From: Epilithonimonas sp042695135
Lineage (GTDB): Bacteria; Bacteroidota; Bacteroidia; Flavobacteriales; Weeksellaceae
DNA length: 64,000 nucleotides
Direction: 5' to 3'
Assembly: GCF_042695135.1 (NCBI RefSeq)
Contig: NZ_CP170547.1
Coordinates: forward strand, 1 to 64,000
Shown: positions 28,584 through 37,725 of the stretch, one piece after another
How positions within the stretch are numbered: position 1 is the first letter of the stretch
Layout: every line of letters starts with the position of its first letter
Notes under the pieces: model-generated
The model's database searches: none
Seen by the model: the letters and a program-made list of their open reading frames with translations, nothing else
What the model was told of the DNA's origin: nothing
Program-made: the position numbers and the translations under genes

Positions 28584-28614
28584 CAAACTTACGAATTTTT
28601 ATTTAACTAACAAA
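28584..28614 (-). promoter_or_regulatory. Leading promoter of the phenylacetate cluster
   Basis: -7 TAAGTTTG (28591-28584) and -33 TTTG (28614-28611) with a 19-bp spacer on the minus strand, about 40 bp before the E1 start. No other consensus promoter was found within the cluster. Confidence 0.78.
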
Positions 28615-28623
28615 TGTTAGTTA
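28604..28623. promoter_or_regulatory. Perfect palindrome, probable TetR operator
   Basis: TAACTAACAAATGTTAGTTA: 8-bp arms around a 4-bp centre. The centre contains the -33 TTTG of the E1 promoter, so bound repressor would block sigma-factor contact. Its size and symmetry fit TetR-family operators. Confidence 0.68.
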
Positions 28624-28701
28624 GTTTTATATTATTTAAAATTCAATAGAAAATTTTACATTTGCATCAAAACTTTGATAACCATTTAAATTAAACTAAT
28701 T

Positions 28702-29631
28702 ATGAAGAAAACATTTGTTCTAACTTTAATTCTGGGAATTGCAAGTCTTATCAATGCTCAGATTGTCAATATTCCTGATGCGAATTTTAAAGCGTATTTG
28801 GTAGCAAATCCTGAAATCAATACAAATGGAGATAGCCAAATACAAGTTTCGGAAGCTAATGCTTTCGCAGGCACGATTAATATTTATAATAAAGGCATTA
28901 TCAACCTAACAGGAATAGAAGTATTTGTAAATATGACTGTGTTACAATGTCCTGTTAATAATCTTACAAGTCTTGACATTAGCAAAAACACTAAGCTAAC
29001 TGGCTTATATTGCGGAAACAATCAACTTACAACTCTAGATGTGAGTCGAAACACTGCATTGACAAACATATATTGTGAGAATAATAAAATAATCAGTCTG
29101 GATGTGACTAAAAATACGGTTTTGGCGGCCATATCTTGTGGAGGTAATCTTTTGACAAATTTGGACATTAGTAAAAACACAAAATTCACTTGGCTTTATT
29201 GTCCACGAAATCCATTACTTAACAATATAAACTTGAGTAATGGAAATAATACAAAATTAAGCTCTATCTATATTGTTGACAATCCAAATTTAACTTGTGT
29301 ACAAGTTGATGATGTTAATTATGCGAATGCTCAGCCGACCTACTTGTGGCAAAAAGATGCTACAACAAGCTACAGCACAAGCTGTCTACTATCTACAAAT
29401 GAATCAGGAAAACCACAAATCAAAATTTACCCTAATCCTGCAAAAGACAATATCAATTTCTCAGAGGAAATTAGAAATATCAAAATAACAGACCTTTCTG
29501 GAAAAATTGTAAAGCAAATTTCAAATTCAGATAAATCTATCAATGTTTCAAAATTGGTGAAAGGAACTTACATTATTACTGCTGTTTCTAAATCTGGAGA
29601 AACAATCAATAAGAAATTTATAAAAGAATAA
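28702..29631 (+). CDS. Leucine-rich repeat-like protein with T9SS type A sorting domain
   Basis: 309 aa. Signal peptide (1-19, ending LINAQ); five or so repeats of the LTSLDISKNTKLTGLYCGNN kind (about 85-195), which form a leucine-rich-like solenoid; and a C-terminal type IX sorting domain of about 70 residues (IKIYPNPAKDNINFS to GETINKKFIKE). The protein should cross the outer membrane by the type IX system and be surface-exposed or released. A TACATTTG box lies at 28657-28664. Followed by a terminator. Confidence 0.85.
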   Translation: MKKTFVLTLILGIASLINAQIVNIPDANFKAYLVANPEINTNGDSQIQVSEANAFAGTINIYNKGIINLTGIEVFVNMTVLQCPVNNLTSLDISKNTKLTGLYCGNNQLTTLDVSRNTALTNIYCENNKIISLDVTKNTVLAAISCGGNLLTNLDISKNTKFTWLYCPRNPLLNNINLSNGNNTKLSSIYIVDNPNLTCVQVDDVNYANAQPTYLWQKDATTSYSTSCLLSTNESGKPQIKIYPNPAKDNINFSEEIRNIKITDLSGKIVKQISNSDKSINVSKLVKGTYIITAVSKSGETINKKFIKE

Positions 29632-29651
29632 TATTCGTTTTTAAAACGGTC

Positions 29652-29690
29652 AATCCTTTCAATATTTAATGCATTGGAAGGATTTTTTGT
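29652..29690 (+). terminator. Terminator of the T9SS leucine-rich gene
   Basis: Stem AATCCTTTCAAT/ATTGGAAGGATT (29652-29663 with 29673-29684, one mismatch) followed by T6. Confidence 0.8.
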
Positions 29691-29766
29691 TTAATATCAT
29701 TAAAATATCTTCCTCATCACAAAATAAAAATTTAAATTTTGTAGTTTTGAAGATTAAACAAGATAA

Positions 29767-31153
29767 ATGAAAATTAAAATATTTTTTGGAATTGCATTTT
29801 GGTCACTTTTATTATTAGCGGGATGTAACCGCGATGATATTTCGTTTGAGTCGCCAAGTCAATTACTGCGTTTTTCAACCGATACCGTTTTTTGTGACAC
29901 GGTTTACAACCAGATGCGCAGCGAAACTTACGCCGTAAAAGTCTATAACAATGAAGATAAAGATGTATTGATTCCAAAAATTGCGCTGGAAGGCGGAAGC
30001 GGTTCACTTTACAGGATCAATGTGGACGGAAAAGTCGGGACGAGTTTCGAAAATGTAGCGTTGAGAAGAAAAGACAGTCTGTATGTGTTTGTAGAAATTG
30101 CGCCTGTTGCAAACGCTCCGGAAGCAATTGCCGAGGACAAAGTTGTTTTCAATACGCCAGCGGGCGAACAAAAAGTGACGCTTTTCTCAGTTGTTCAGGA
30201 TGCGGAATATTTTATCAAAACCGATTCAAACCCGAATATCATTTCTGAAAACACAACCTGGACGAAGGACAAAGTAAAAGTGATTTTCGGCGATTTGACT
30301 GTTGCTGAAGGAAAAACTTTGACAATGGAAAAAAGGAACCAAAGTCTATTTCCGAAAAAACAGCGGAATGAATTTCGAGAAAAGTTCGAAATTGACTGTG
30401 AATGGTGAATTAAATGATGAAGTGATTTTCCGAGGTGACAGAAGCGACACCAAATACGACACATTGCCAATCAACTGGAACGGGATCAAAATGGATGAAG
30501 CCACGGTTCTTAATATGAATTATGCCCGTGTTTTTGGTGGAACTGTCGGTCTTCAACTGAAAGAAAATAATGCAACAATCAATAACACGATCATCCACAC
30601 ATTTCAAAATGCCGGAATCTACGGAATCAAAGCAAATCTTACGATGAATAATGTCGTGATGAATAATTGTGGTGAAGCCGATCTTGCGATTGCCGGAGGC
30701 GGAATTTACAACCTTAATTATTGTACGATTGCCAACTACTGGAATCTGAATCCATCGATGTCTGCTTTGGGAATCTATGCTACTGATTTTTACCAAAATG
30801 ATGATGAAATTATTAGTGGCAACTTAAATCTAATAGTGAAAAATTCTATTATTTATGGTGATGTGCCTGATATGATTGAATTTAAAAAAATTGCAAATGG
30901 AAGTTTCATTACCGATTTTAAAAATTCATTATTAAAATTTACATCTAATTCAGGATTGAATCCGGACAACTCTAATGTTAAAAACGAAGATCCGAAATTC
31001 CAGAATTATTTTACCCAAAAAATGAATCTGAGAGTAAAAACAGGTTCGCCAGCGATTGGAAAAGGAAATCCAAGTTATAATGATATTACTAAAAAAGATA
31101 TTGTAGGAATTACAAGACCTTCAAGCAATCCAACAATAGGTGCTTATCAATAA
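29767..31153 (+). pseudogene. Lipoprotein with beta-helix-like domain, broken by a one-base frameshift
   Basis: Two open frames (29767-30408 and 30368-31153) together form one protein of about 461 aa if one A is removed from the six-A run at 30329-30334. In that corrected frame the join reads MEKGTKVYFRKNSGMNFEKS. The first part has a lipobox (LLLAGC, Cys20); the second has a right-handed-helix-like domain (NNTIIHTFQNAGIYGIKAN) and ends with ITRPSSNPTIGAYQ, typical of choice-of-anchor Q proteins. Either a true pseudogene, a homopolymer sequencing error, or slippage-tolerant expression. The mazG-like gene starts at the next base after the stop. Confidence 0.75.
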
Positions 31154-31480
31154 ATGGAAATAACAACGCTCCAAAACCAAGTTGATGAATGGATAAAAAC
31201 CATTGGCGTCCGGTACTTCAACGAACTGACGAATATGGCGATGCTGACAGAAGAAGTAGGCGAAGTTGCAAGGATCATCGCCAGAAGATACGGTGAACAA
31301 TCTGAAAAGGAATCTGATAAGTCCAAAGATTTAGGCGAAGAATTAGCGGATGTTCTTTTTGTAACACTTTGTCTGGCGAATCAAACAGGAACAGATCTGC
31401 AATCGGCTTTCGATAAAAAAATGAAAGTAAAAACTGACAGAGACAAGGATAGACATCAAAATAACGAGAAATTAAAATAA
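31154..31480 (+). CDS. MazG-like nucleotide pyrophosphohydrolase
   Basis: 108 aa, single-domain MazG length. Metal-binding acidic residues in LTEEVGEVARIIARR and LGEELADVLFV give the ExxE-12-28-ExxD pattern. Members hydrolyse non-canonical or specific nucleoside triphosphates to monophosphates and pyrophosphate. The ATG directly follows the upstream stop (TAAATG), so the two are translationally coupled or at least cotranscribed. Confidence 0.88.
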   Translation: MEITTLQNQVDEWIKTIGVRYFNELTNMAMLTEEVGEVARIIARRYGEQSEKESDKSKDLGEELADVLFVTLCLANQTGTDLQSAFDKKMKVKTDRDKDRHQNNEKLK

Positions 31481-31561
31481 TTTGTAAAACGTATTAACGT
31501 AAAATGTATTCACGAATTGAAATCATTAATACATTAATACTTCGTACATCAATACATAAAA

Positions 31562-32782
31562 ATGATTATAAAAAAATCAGAATTAATCGATAATAAACTA
31601 ATCAAAATTACCGGTTCGAAAAGTATTTCGAACCGTCTTTTGGTTTTAGGGAAACTGTTTGGGAATATTGATATGCTCAACCTTTCCAACTCTCAGGATA
31701 CAACTTTGCTCAAAAAAGCTTTGGACTCAGATTCCGAAGTTATAGACATCCATCACGCCGGAACTGCGATGCGTTTTCTGGCTTCTTATTATTCAATTTT
31801 AGAAGGCAGAAAAACAATTCTGACAGGTTCCGACCGAATGAAAAACCGACCCATCAAACCCTTGGTAGATGCACTATTATCACTCGGAGCCGATATTACC
31901 TATCTTGAAAAAGAAGGTTTTCCGCCATTAGAAATCACCGGGAAAAAGCTAGAAAAAAATTCGGTCAAAATCTCTGCAAATGTCTCCAGCCAGTTTTTAA
32001 CTTCATTAATATTAATCGGCGGAAAACTGGAAAATGGTTTGACTTTGGAATTGGAAGGCGAAATCACTTCTCGTCCTTACCTGGAAATGACCTTGAAAAT
32101 CCTGAATGAGATCGGAATCAAATCTCATTTCGCAGAAAACAGAATAGAAATTGTTGCCCACAAAAATCACGTCAGGATGGAACGCTACGAAGTAGAAAGC
32201 GACTGGTCTTCCGCCTCTTACTTCTATTCTCTGTCCGCAATCGGCAGAAAAACCATCACTCTGAAAAGTTACCATACGCTTTCTCTGCAAGGCGACAGCG
32301 TGATCAAGGAACTTTACTGGAAATATTTTGGCATCAACACGGTTTCGGATTACGCAGAAAATTCGATTTCCCTTTTGCCGGAACCAGCTTTTGAATTTCC
32401 GGAATTGATTACACTCGATATGAATGATTGTCCGGACATTGCCCAAACACTTTGTGTAACAGCAACAGCTTTGAAAATCCCATTTGAAATCACTGGACTT
32501 CACACTTTGAAGGTAAAAGAAACAGATAGATTGGTTGCGCTTCAAAACGAATTATTGAAAATTGGAGCGAAAGCCCATATCACGGTTGAAAAAATAGAAT
32601 CTTCGGAATTTATTGAACCTGAAGAAAATATTTCTATCGCAACTTACAACGACCACAGAATGGCGATGGCTTTTGCGCCGTTTGCCTTAATCAAAGAATT
32701 GAATATCGAAAATGAAGATGTTGTCGAGAAATCTTATCCTGAGTTTTGGGAGGACTTGTCGAAGGTTTTAAATCCAGTCTAA
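31562..32782 (+). CDS. aroA: 3-phosphoshikimate 1-carboxyvinyltransferase (EPSP synthase)
   Basis: 406 aa. Family motifs in order: KSISNRLLVLGKL near the N terminus, HAGTAMRFLASYYS, TGSDRMKNRPIKPLVDAL, SSQFLTSLILIGG, DMNDCPDIAQTLCVTA and LKVKETDRLVALQNEL. It joins shikimate-3-phosphate and phosphoenolpyruvate in the chorismate pathway. Slightly short of the typical 425-430 aa, as in other Bacteroidota. An 81-bp low-complexity spacer precedes it; the next gene starts directly after its stop. Confidence 0.96.
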   Translation: MIIKKSELIDNKLIKITGSKSISNRLLVLGKLFGNIDMLNLSNSQDTTLLKKALDSDSEVIDIHHAGTAMRFLASYYSILEGRKTILTGSDRMKNRPIKPLVDALLSLGADITYLEKEGFPPLEITGKKLEKNSVKISANVSSQFLTSLILIGGKLENGLTLELEGEITSRPYLEMTLKILNEIGIKSHFAENRIEIVAHKNHVRMERYEVESDWSSASYFYSLSAIGRKTITLKSYHTLSLQGDSVIKELYWKYFGINTVSDYAENSISLLPEPAFEFPELITLDMNDCPDIAQTLCVTATALKIPFEITGLHTLKVKETDRLVALQNELLKIGAKAHITVEKIESSEFIEPEENISIATYNDHRMAMAFAPFALIKELNIENEDVVEKSYPEFWEDLSKVLNPV

Positions 32783-33448
32783 ATGAAAACTTTTCTTTCT
32801 TTATTAACCTCAATATTTTTCTCATTCCTCCAATCACAAGAATTGAAAGATTTCACAATCCCAAAAGGTTATGAGAAAATTCTTGAAACAAAAGGTGATT
32901 TGGACAAAGATGGAAAAGATGAAGCTGTTATTGTTTTCAATACTGATAAAAAAACGAAATCTGAAGAACTTGAAAGAAAGTTCTACATCCTAAAAAAAGT
33001 CAATGGAAGGTTGAAAATCTGGAAGGAGAATTCTAATTTGATATTTGACAGCAAAGAGGGATTTTATCCAGAGGAAAATCAATTGGAACTAAGCATCAAG
33101 AATAATTGTCTGGTGATTTTTCAATCCTATTTTTCGAATTCCCGACACACAGTAACTTCAAAAAACACCTATCGATTTCAAAACGGCGATTTTTATCTGA
33201 TTGGTGCGTTAGTGCAATTTGATGATACTTGCGAATTTAATTTTTCAGATGAAATCAATTTTTCGACTGGAAAAGTCATTGTAAGCGAGGAATATTCAGA
33301 TTGTGATGATGGCTCGAACAGAAAAATTCCAGAGAATTATTATAAAGAATTCACTTACAAACTTCCCAAATTGATAAAAATGAACGAGTACAAAATGGGT
33401 AAGAATGAAATCAAAATTCCTAATTCAACTAAATCTTTTAATTTCTAA
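32783..33448 (+). CDS. Exported protein with calcium-loop-like repeat, uncharacterised
   Basis: 221 aa. Signal peptide (about 1-19, FFSFLQSQ) followed by TKGDLDKDGKDEAVIVF, a DxDxDG loop as in FG-GAP/integrin-like repeats. The remainder is strand-rich with three cysteines (one in NNCLVIF and two near DTCEFNF and SDCDDGS). No enzyme motif is recognised. It abuts both aroA and the SDR gene with zero spacing (TAAATG at each junction), so it is probably cotranscribed with them. Confidence 0.65.
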   Translation: MKTFLSLLTSIFFSFLQSQELKDFTIPKGYEKILETKGDLDKDGKDEAVIVFNTDKKTKSEELERKFYILKKVNGRLKIWKENSNLIFDSKEGFYPEENQLELSIKNNCLVIFQSYFSNSRHTVTSKNTYRFQNGDFYLIGALVQFDDTCEFNFSDEINFSTGKVIVSEEYSDCDDGSNRKIPENYYKEFTYKLPKLIKMNEYKMGKNEIKIPNSTKSFNF

Positions 33449-34243
33449 ATGTCAAAAACGATCATCATCACAGGCACTTCATCCGGAATAGGATTTGCGC
33501 TGGCAGAATATTTCGGGAAGAAAGGGAACAAAGTTTACGGACTGAGCAGAAAATCTGTGAGCTCGGATTTTTTCGTTTCGATTCCCACAGATATTACCGA
33601 AAAAGAACAAATCGACAACGCCATTTCTGAGATTTTAAAAACAGAAACCAGAATCGATGTGCTCATCAACAACGCCGGAATGGGAATGGTTGGTTCGGTT
33701 GAAGATTCCACAAAAGAAGATATTACGAAATTATTTAATCTTAATTTGATTGGTTCTGTCCAAATGATGACCGCCGTTTTGCCGAAAATGAGGGAACAGA
33801 AATCGGGAAAAATCATCAATGTTTCCAGCATCGGTTCCGAAATGGGATTGCCTTTCCGAGGTTTCTATTCCGCTTCCAAATCGGCTTTGGATAAAGTAAC
33901 AGAAGCAATGCGCTACGAAGTTTATCCTTGGAATATTCACGTTTGCTCGCTTCATTTGGGCGACATTAAAACCAATATTGCAGAAAACCGTGTGAAGACG
34001 AAAGTTTCTGAACCATATAAAAATGTATTTGATAAAGTTTACGCTTTGATGAATTCCCACGTTGGCGATGGAACTGAACCTTTGGATGTTGCAGTTTACA
34101 TTGATGAACTTTTAGGAAAATCAAAATGGAAAGCACATTACTATTTTGGGAAATTCGGTCAGAAGATTGGTGTTCCTCTCAAATGGATTCTTCCACAAGG
34201 TACGTACGAGAATCTGATGAAGAAATACAATAAAATGGATTGA
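33449..34243 (+). CDS. SDR-family oxidoreductase
   Basis: 264 aa classical short-chain dehydrogenase. TGTSSGIG at 9-16 binds the dinucleotide, NNAGMG stabilises the core, and the catalytic Ser (NVSSIGS) and YSASK complete the triad. Substrate unknown. Its start immediately follows the stop of the exported protein; after it comes a nested inverted repeat. Confidence 0.9.
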   Translation: MSKTIIITGTSSGIGFALAEYFGKKGNKVYGLSRKSVSSDFFVSIPTDITEKEQIDNAISEILKTETRIDVLINNAGMGMVGSVEDSTKEDITKLFNLNLIGSVQMMTAVLPKMREQKSGKIINVSSIGSEMGLPFRGFYSASKSALDKVTEAMRYEVYPWNIHVCSLHLGDIKTNIAENRVKTKVSEPYKNVFDKVYALMNSHVGDGTEPLDVAVYIDELLGKSKWKAHYYFGKFGQKIGVPLKWILPQGTYENLMKKYNKMD

Positions 34244-34251
34244 TTTTCTGT

Positions 34252-34340
34252 TTAACCACAAAGGCACTAAGTTTTTTCACAAAGTTCACAATGAACTAAA
34301 ATAGTGTCCTTTGTGAAATCCTTACGAACCTTGTGGTTAA
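34252..34340. repeat. Nested inverted repeat (CACAAAG family), copy 5
   Basis: Outer arms TTAACCACAA/TTGTGGTTAA (34252-34261 with 34331-34340) and inner arms TTTCACAAAG/CTTTGTGAAA (34275-34284 with 34309-34318). The right outer arm contains the GTG used as start by the Omp85 gene. Confidence 0.78.
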
Positions 34341-35949
34341 AATTAAATATTTCTTCTTCTGTATTTTTTCTATTTTCTGTGTCTTCTCCAACGCGCAGAA
34401 AAAAGAATATTGGCTAATCGATAAAGAAACCAACGCCAAAAAAATCGTTTCCGACTCGGCAAAAGCAGTCAAGTTTTTGGATTCATTAACGGAAAACTCT
34501 TATTTCTTCACAGAACTGAAAGACGTCAAAAAAATAGAAAACCGAACCGAAATCTATTATAACAAAGGCCCGAATTTCAACAAAGCCAATGTCAAATTCT
34601 CAGATTCATTAGTCTCAGAATTAAAACTTTCAAAAAATGAGATCTACATCAAAAACCTGGATTCTCTCAAGAAAAACATTAATCAAAAGTACAGGAATAA
34701 AGGTTTCGCTTTCAACCGAGTGAAAACCAAATTCCAGAAAATGGAAAACGGAATTCCGACCGTGAAAATCTCTGTTGTCACATCATCTCAAAGGAAAATC
34801 GATGCTATCGTCTACAAAGGTTACACACGTTTACCGAAACAATTCGTTAAAGCTTTGAACAAAGAATATGTCGGTAAAAATTACGAGGACAAAAACTTGG
34901 TTTCGATGAATCAGGCTTTGCAAAATCACCAGTTTGTGACCTTGGAAAAACCGCCTCAGACTTTATTCACAAAGGATTCCACGCAGGTTTTCCTTTTCAT
35001 GCAAAAAAAGAAAACAAATACTTTCGACGGAATGATCGGCTTCGGGAACGATAAAACCGAAAAATTTACCGTCAATGGAACATTAAATGTTCAGCTCAAA
35101 AATATGTTCAACAGCTTCGAAAGCATCGGCGTTTACTGGCAGCGAAATCCGGACAAAGGGCAGACTTTCGATTTGCAGACGGATATTCCGTACACCTTTG
35201 GAAGCAACGTCGGCTTAAATGTCAACGTCAATATCTTCCGCCAAGACTCGACTTTCGCCAATGTAAAATTGCTACCAGCCGTTTACTATCACCTTTCGCC
35301 ACGTCAAAAACTGGGTCTCAAAGGCACTTTTGAATCATCAGCCATTTTGGATTCGCTGTACACAGGCGGACGTGATTATAGCAAAAAAGGGATTGGACTT
35401 TGGTACCAATATCAGGAAGGAAGCGACATTCCGCTGTTCATCAACAAAAGTAACATCCGTGTAGAGGCCGATTTTCTGAAGACAACTTACGACGAGACGC
35501 AGGAAAAATTTGACCAGATCCGGTATTTTCTATTTGCCGAACACAACTTTAATCTCTCCGGAAATCACTTCCTTAACATCAAAGCAGAATCGGCATTGCT
35601 CACCGCCAAGAACGAACTTTCCACAAACGAACTTTTTAGGTTTGGCGGCTGGAACTCGATGCGGGGATTCAACGAGCAGAGTCTCATCAGCGATTTCTAT
35701 GCATTCGCCGGTGCCGAATATCGCTATCTCGTGAATGACCAAGCCTTTTTTGACCTCTTTGCGCAGTACGGACAAATGTCCAACAAAGCTTTGGGAATTA
35801 CTCCAAAACTCTACAGTTTAGGTTTGGGTTTTAATTTCTTTCTTCCTATCGGTTTGATGAGTTTCCAAATCTCCAACGGAAATCAGTTTGGCAATCCATT
35901 CAAATTCAATGAAATAAAAATACACTGGGGAATCCTCAGTCGTTTCTAA
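34333..35949 (+). CDS. Omp85-superfamily outer-membrane protein
   Basis: 538 aa from a GTG at 34333, the only plausible start ahead of the signal peptide (KIKYFFFCIFSIFCVFSNAQ). A periplasmic POTRA-like part (about 90-220: INQKYRNKGFAFNRVKTKFQ, IVYKGYTRLPKQFVKALNKEY) is followed by a 16-strand-type barrel ending in F. The Omp85 hallmark (xRGF) is in FGGWNSMRGFNEQ. It is smaller than BamA and resembles TamA/ShlB-like proteins, so export or assembly of an outer-membrane client is likely. No partner gene is adjacent. Confidence 0.82.
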   Translation: MVKIKYFFFCIFSIFCVFSNAQKKEYWLIDKETNAKKIVSDSAKAVKFLDSLTENSYFFTELKDVKKIENRTEIYYNKGPNFNKANVKFSDSLVSELKLSKNEIYIKNLDSLKKNINQKYRNKGFAFNRVKTKFQKMENGIPTVKISVVTSSQRKIDAIVYKGYTRLPKQFVKALNKEYVGKNYEDKNLVSMNQALQNHQFVTLEKPPQTLFTKDSTQVFLFMQKKKTNTFDGMIGFGNDKTEKFTVNGTLNVQLKNMFNSFESIGVYWQRNPDKGQTFDLQTDIPYTFGSNVGLNVNVNIFRQDSTFANVKLLPAVYYHLSPRQKLGLKGTFESSAILDSLYTGGRDYSKKGIGLWYQYQEGSDIPLFINKSNIRVEADFLKTTYDETQEKFDQIRYFLFAEHNFNLSGNHFLNIKAESALLTAKNELSTNELFRFGGWNSMRGFNEQSLISDFYAFAGAEYRYLVNDQAFFDLFAQYGQMSNKALGITPKLYSLGLGFNFFLPIGLMSFQISNGNQFGNPFKFNEIKIHWGILSRF

Positions 35950-35989
35950 TCAATGATTGTTGATAAAAAATCATTCATAATTTATAATA

Positions 35990-36114
35990 ACTTGGAGCTA
36001 TTTCCCGCTATCCGCTATATCTTTTTTGTTTTATGACCATTTGTCATTAATAGAAATCGAAAAGAAAAAACAAAAAAGGATGCCGCTCCTATCGGGGCTA
36101 TGGATTTTTGCATC
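35990..36114 (-). repeat. Family A dispersed repeat, copy 5 (inverted)
   Basis: Reading the minus strand: ATAGCCCCGATAGGAGCGG, CATCCTTTTTTG, a long centre, CAAAAAAGATATAGCGGATAG, CGGGAAATAGCTCC. It lies between the Omp85 gene and guaB. Confidence 0.7.
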
Positions 36115-36187
36115 CAATCATCATTTTTCTGAATATTAACTATTTATCAAATAAATTGAGAGATTTTCAAATTCCATAAAAATAGCT

Positions 36188-36195
36188 TAATTTTG
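36188..36195 (+). promoter_or_regulatory. Putative guaB -7 box
   Basis: TAATTTTG matches TAnnTTTG and lies 14 nt before the guaB ATG. No good -33 at the expected distance is seen. Confidence 0.4.
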
Positions 36196-36209
36196 CACAG
36201 AAAGTAAAG

Positions 36210-37670
36210 ATGTCTATTCATAACAAAATTGTAGAGGCAGCCATCACTTTCGATGACGTTCTATTAGTCCCTTCTTATTCAGAAGTTTTACCTAACCAGG
36301 TTTCCCTAAAATCAAGACTTACCGACAAAATTTCGCTTAATGTTCCGATTGTTTCCGCAGCGATGGATACGGTTACAGAAGCAGATCTGGCAATTGCACT
36401 CGCAAGAGTTGGTGGTCTTGGATTCATCCATAAAAATATGACGATAGCGGAACAGGCCGCTCAGGTAAACAGCGTGAAACGTTCCGAAAACGGAATGATC
36501 GCCGACCCAGTCACACTTTCCAAAGACCACACACTTGCCGAAGCGAAAGCGCTGATGGCAGAATACAAAATCTCTGGTCTTCCTGTGGTTGATAAAAACA
36601 ATTATCTTATCGGAATCATTACGAACAGAGATGTGAAATATCAGCAAAATCTTGAAGTGAAGGTTGAGGAAATCATGACGAAAGAAAATCTCATCACATC
36701 TGATAAAACCACAAATCTGGAAACAGCGAAAGAAATTTTGCTTAAAAACAGAATAGAGAAACTTCCAATTGTAGACAAGAAAAACAAATTGGTTGGATTA
36801 ATTACCATCAAAGACATTGATAATCAATTGGAATATCCAAATGCTAATAAAGACAAAAGCGGAAGATTAATTGTAGGAGCCGGCGTTGGCGTTGGAGAAG
36901 ATACAATTGAAAGAATCACAGCCTTAGTAAAAGCTGGCGTTGACATTGTAGCAATCGATTCGGCTCACGGACATTCCAAAGGTGTTTTGGATAAAATCTC
37001 TGAAATCAGAAAAACATTCCCGGACTTGGATATCGTTGGTGGAAACATCGTAACAGCAGAAGCTGCAAAAGACCTCATCAAAGCTGGTGCAAATGTCCTT
37101 AAAGTGGGTGTTGGTCCAGGTTCTATCTGTACAACCAGAGTTGTTGCTGGAGTCGGCGTTCCTCAACTTTCCGCCATCTACAATGTTTACGAATTTGCTA
37201 AGAAGAAAAATGTCGCCGTTATCGCTGATGGTGGAATCAAACTTTCCGGAGACATTGTAAAAGCAATCGCAAGCGGTGCTGGAGCAGTAATGCTGGGCTC
37301 TCTTCTTGCAGGAACTGATGAAGCTCCGGGAGAAGAAATCATTTTCCAGGGAAGAAAGTTCAAATCTTACCAAGGAATGGGGAGTCTGTCCGCTATGAAA
37401 CGTGGCGGAAAAGAAAGATATTTCCAAAGCGAAGCGAAGAAATTTGTTCCAGAAGGCATCGAAGGAAGAGTTCCTCACAAAGGAAAACTGGAAGATGTTA
37501 TTTTCCAACTGACAGGTGGTCTACGTGCCGGAATGGGATATTGCGGCGCCAAAGACATCGAAGCTTTACAAAAAGATTCGAAATTGGTTATGATCACAGG
37601 AAGCGGCTTGAAAGAATCTCATCCGCACGATGTCATCATCACTCAGGAAGCTCCGAATTATTCTTTTTAA
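36210..37670 (+). CDS. guaB: Inosine-5'-monophosphate dehydrogenase
   Basis: 486 aa. TIM-barrel enzyme with a pair of CBS domains (about 95-210) inserted; catalytic Cys in GPGSICTTRVVAGVGVPQ, NAD/IMP-binding DSAHGHS and GGNIVTAEAA, and the C-terminal flap MGYCGAKD. It makes XMP, the committed step to GMP. Monocistronic, with its own terminator. Confidence 0.98.
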   Translation: MSIHNKIVEAAITFDDVLLVPSYSEVLPNQVSLKSRLTDKISLNVPIVSAAMDTVTEADLAIALARVGGLGFIHKNMTIAEQAAQVNSVKRSENGMIADPVTLSKDHTLAEAKALMAEYKISGLPVVDKNNYLIGIITNRDVKYQQNLEVKVEEIMTKENLITSDKTTNLETAKEILLKNRIEKLPIVDKKNKLVGLITIKDIDNQLEYPNANKDKSGRLIVGAGVGVGEDTIERITALVKAGVDIVAIDSAHGHSKGVLDKISEIRKTFPDLDIVGGNIVTAEAAKDLIKAGANVLKVGVGPGSICTTRVVAGVGVPQLSAIYNVYEFAKKKNVAVIADGGIKLSGDIVKAIASGAGAVMLGSLLAGTDEAPGEEIIFQGRKFKSYQGMGSLSAMKRGGKERYFQSEAKKFVPEGIEGRVPHKGKLEDVIFQLTGGLRAGMGYCGAKDIEALQKDSKLVMITGSGLKESHPHDVIITQEAPNYSF

Positions 37671-37685
37671 ATAATTAAGATCATA

Positions 37686-37718
37686 TAAAAAGCCAGACAA
37701 ATAAAGGTCTGGCTTTTT
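37686..37718. terminator. Bidirectional terminator between guaB and the DsbA-like gene
   Basis: AGCCAGAC/GTCTGGCT stem (37691-37698 with 37707-37714), A run before and T run after, serving both convergent genes. Confidence 0.85.
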
Positions 37719-37725
37719 TATTTAG

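Noticed and set aside
30321..30340. Programmed -1 ribosomal frameshift at an A-rich slippery site
   Set aside because: Continuation needs a +1 (or -2) shift, not -1, and no stimulatory structure was recognised; a homopolymer indel is simpler.
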